Positions 43,562 through 45,274 of a stretch of 45,274 bases of DNA are shown here, one piece after another. Below the pieces are notes generated by a model that saw only the letters and a program-made list of their open reading frames with translations, did not search any database and was not told the DNA's origin. The position numbers and the translations under genes were made by a program. This DNA comes from Terriglobia bacterium (GTDB lineage: Bacteria; Acidobacteriota; Terriglobia; Bryobacterales; Bryobacteraceae). The stretch is taken from assembly GCA_020073265.1 (NCBI GenBank), contig JAIQFN010000047.1:1-45274 (forward strand). Reading direction: 5' to 3'. Each line of letters starts with the position of its first letter. Within the stretch, counting starts at the first letter, position 1.

Positions 43562-43581
43562 CTGCCTGGATCGACAGGCAG
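43562..43581 (-). terminator. Hairpin downstream of the cytochrome/copper monooxygenase gene
   Basis: CTGCCTG (43562-43568) and CAGGCAG (43575-43581) form a perfect 7-bp stem with a 6-base loop. It lies 115 bases after the stop of the gene at 43696-44991 and 107 bases before the next start. No T-run is seen, so termination is not assured. Confidence 0.3.
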
Positions 43582-43695
43582 GACGCGTCGTCAAACAGGT
43601 TTTGTTACAGCGGAGACGTCAGTATCGTGAATCACCGGCACCGCCGCCCGCGTGCCGGAACTCTCTTCGCCTGAAAGTCAGAACGGCGCCCTGAT

Positions 43696-44991
43696 TCAAG
43701 GAGCCGTTCCAAAAATCTCTTTCGTCTTCGGATTCAGATCGATGGCGATATCCATGAATCCTTTCAACATCTCTTCCCAGCTCTGATCGCCGTGGTGCAC
43801 CGCGGAACTCGGATCGGGATTATTCGGATTGTTCGCCGAGTTGTCATAGTGCCCAATGCATTCGAGGATCGTGCCCGCCGGAAGCAGCTTCGGCTGCGCC
43901 AGGAAGTACGTCAATTGCCAATGGAAGTCGTAGTGAGAAACGCGCAACAGCGTCTCTGACTTTCCATCGGGGTAGGTGGCGCGGAACTCGAAATCCTTGC
44001 CTCGCAGGTGCATGTGGGGCTGGAGAGCCGTCACCTTCAGATCCTGCATGAGTCTCACTTTTGTCTGGACCAGGGCATTCGGATCGCCTGGGAGAATCGT
44101 GAAATTCTCGTTGAACACAGAAACGCCGCGAACACGCTCGATGGGAGGCTGTTTCGCGAACCTGAAACCGATGCGCGGCCGTTCGGTCACGGGCGTTCCG
44201 TTGGGGGTAAAGTGAAGCTGAAACATGATATCGGAACCCGCTTTGATCAACCGCGCCTGCCCGGGCTTCAACGCGGGCGCCACTCCGCCCGGTACGTACA
44301 CCTGCAGGTTCTCGCTATCGGGAGCAGCCCCAAACGTGCGGCTGCGATCGCGAGAATCCGGATCCCCTTCCCGCTCGAAGTACTGGCCGTGCGGGTGCTT
44401 CTTTTCATACTCCGGGTTATGGGGACGCACCGATGCGATCATATGATGCACCACGGAGGGGTTTTCCGGCCGCATCTCTACCGCCTCGATCCACTTGTCT
44501 TCGGTGAAACCGCTGGGGAAAAGAATGTATTGGTAAGGAACCACGCCACTGGCCGGAATGTGGTATTCAGTGGGAACTTCCAGCACCAGATCCGGCTTTC
44601 CGATGGCCCAGCCGTCGACAAATGACACAGGCTGGGGAGCGTCCTTAGGATTGCCTTCGGGCGCGCCGTTGTCGGCCCAGGAGACGAGCGTGTCGATCTC
44701 GGCGCGCGAGAGTGAACGATCGTTGGAAAATGTTCCGTACCCCGGATCCGCGAACCAGGGAGGCATCTTCTTCAGCACTACGGCTGAGCGAATGGCTTTC
44801 GCCCAGGGGCGCACCTGTTTATAGTTGAGCAATGGCATGGGGCCGATCTCACCTGGACGGTGGCAGCCTTGACAGCGCTGCTGCAGGATGGGAGCCACAT
44901 CTTTGTAGTAGGTGAGCGGGGCTGAACCCGTGGCGCCGCCGTACAAGGGCAGGCATGCCGCAAGCAGTATTCCTCCACACTTAGGAAGCAT
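43696..44991 (-). CDS. Cytochrome c fused to a PHM-like type II copper monooxygenase
   Basis: 431 residues with a signal peptide (1-22). An N-terminal cytochrome c-like domain (25-110) has haem motif C40-Q-G-C43-H44 ('ILQQRCQGCHRPGEIGPMPL'). The C-terminal part (~120-430) resembles the two-domain copper type II, ascorbate-dependent monooxygenase fold (peptidylglycine hydroxylating PHM and dopamine hydroxylase): H182-H183 in 'NPSVVHHMIASVRPH', H260 in 'IMFQLHFTPNG', H326-M-H328 in 'LQPHMHLRGKDF', and M408 in 'WEEMLKGFM'. These match in order the CuH (H, H, H) and CuM (H, H, M) ligand sets of PHM. Proteins with this fusion are common in Acidobacteria; electrons may reach the coppers through haem instead of ascorbate. 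The substrate is unknown. No strong RBS precedes the ATG. A TATTAT (minus, 45016-45021) is a possible -10. Confidence 0.8.
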   Translation of the reverse strand: MLPKCGGILLAACLPLYGGATGSAPLTYYKDVAPILQQRCQGCHRPGEIGPMPLLNYKQVRPWAKAIRSAVVLKKMPPWFADPGYGTFSNDRSLSRAEIDTLVSWADNGAPEGNPKDAPQPVSFVDGWAIGKPDLVLEVPTEYHIPASGVVPYQYILFPSGFTEDKWIEAVEMRPENPSVVHHMIASVRPHNPEYEKKHPHGQYFEREGDPDSRDRSRTFGAAPDSENLQVYVPGGVAPALKPGQARLIKAGSDIMFQLHFTPNGTPVTERPRIGFRFAKQPPIERVRGVSVFNENFTILPGDPNALVQTKVRLMQDLKVTALQPHMHLRGKDFEFRATYPDGKSETLLRVSHYDFHWQLTYFLAQPKLLPAGTILECIGHYDNSANNPNNPDPSSAVHHGDQSWEEMLKGFMDIAIDLNPKTKEIFGTAP

Positions 44992-45072
44992 GAGGACTCA
45001 GTAACAACCTCGTTAATAATAGTTGCTAGTGGGTTGTCTCTAAGTACTCTTTACTAGCCCAGGTAACGTCAT

Positions 45073-45274
45073 ATGATTATGACGTTGCGTTCTCGCATTA
45101 CCTTGACTCCAACTCAACGGGGCGAACTGCAAGCGCATTTGCGGCGTCGCAATCTTCCGGCCAGCGTGGCCGTCCGAATGAAGATCGTACTGATGCTGGA
45201 CGAAGGCTCCAGCTACAACGACATCAAGGAGAAGCTGGACACCACGGCGCCGACCATTTCGCTATGGAAGCGGC
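45073..45274 (+). mobile_element. IS630-like transposase, N-terminal part (cut by the window edge)
   Basis: 67 codons are visible from ATG 45073 (or ATG 45079). The peptide 'RITLTPTQRGELQAHLRRRN' followed by 'LPASVAVRMKIVLMLDEGSS' and 'YNDIKEKLDTTAPTISLWKR' is the N-terminal helix-turn-helix of IS630/Tc1-mariner-type transposases. The catalytic DDE part lies beyond the window. Upstream (44992-45072) the sequence is more AT-rich than its surroundings and contains a short imperfect repeat pair (ACAACC 45004-45009, GGTTGT 45032-45037). This may be the left end of the element, but its terminal inverted repeat and TA target site cannot be fixed without the right end. Confidence 0.65.

Overview
The window looks like a chromosomal segment of a high-GC Acidobacteriota bacterium, most likely of the Bryobacterales/Solibacter type. 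The evidence is four large outer-membrane receptors with an N-terminal carboxypeptidase-regulatory-like domain (three of them Oar-like and over 1000 residues), many exported proteins, Tat-exported enzymes, periplasmic quinoproteins and haem-c fusion proteins. This is inference from gene content; no rRNA or other phylogenetic marker is present. No tRNA, rRNA or CRISPR was seen, and no stretch longer than 300 bases lacks a gene.

Left part (1-10.8 kb): the 5' end of a YbaK/ProX-like tRNA-editing protein runs off the left edge. It is followed by a tiny secreted Lys/Pro/His-rich peptide, a GT39-type membrane glycosyltransferase and an ORF6N-domain protein. Next comes a translationally coupled pair: a TPR outer-membrane protein with an NfrA-like C-terminus, and an exported TIM-barrel putative glycosidase. 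Two tandem, ATGA-overlapping TolC-family genes oppose this pair.

Middle left (10.8-22.5 kb): a polyvinyl-alcohol-dehydrogenase-like cytochrome c/quinoprotein is divergent from an MFS transporter. A tight minus-strand cluster follows, in transcription order: a haem-c/beta-propeller secreted protein, an exported SAM methyltransferase, a small Cys-rich exported protein and a TonB-dependent receptor. Divergent from this cluster is a large exported beta-propeller/PHP (DUF3604) protein.

Central two-armed locus (22.5-38.7 kb), the most interesting part: a TetR-family gene sits between two divergent operons, each headed by a related Oar-like receptor. The left arm is receptor, 'PDLQGLW' secreted protein, Tat-exported sulfatase, cytosolic parvulin and formylglycine-generating enzyme. 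The right arm is receptor, periplasmic PQQ dehydrogenase, class-C-type serine hydrolase, and an alpha/beta-hydrolase-fold protein lacking the usual nucleophile. Related dyad sequences of the form ACCGG-N4-CCGGT lie just downstream of good sigma70-like promoters of both receptors, and a more divergent one lies in the promoter of the TetR gene. The model (inference) is a repressor controlling uptake and periplasmic processing of a probably sulfated, alcohol-containing compound.

Right part (38.7-45.3 kb): a third Oar-like receptor is followed by a Tat-exported TIM-barrel protein and preceded by a cytochrome c/PHM-type copper monooxygenase fusion. The window ends inside the N-terminus of an IS630-like transposase.
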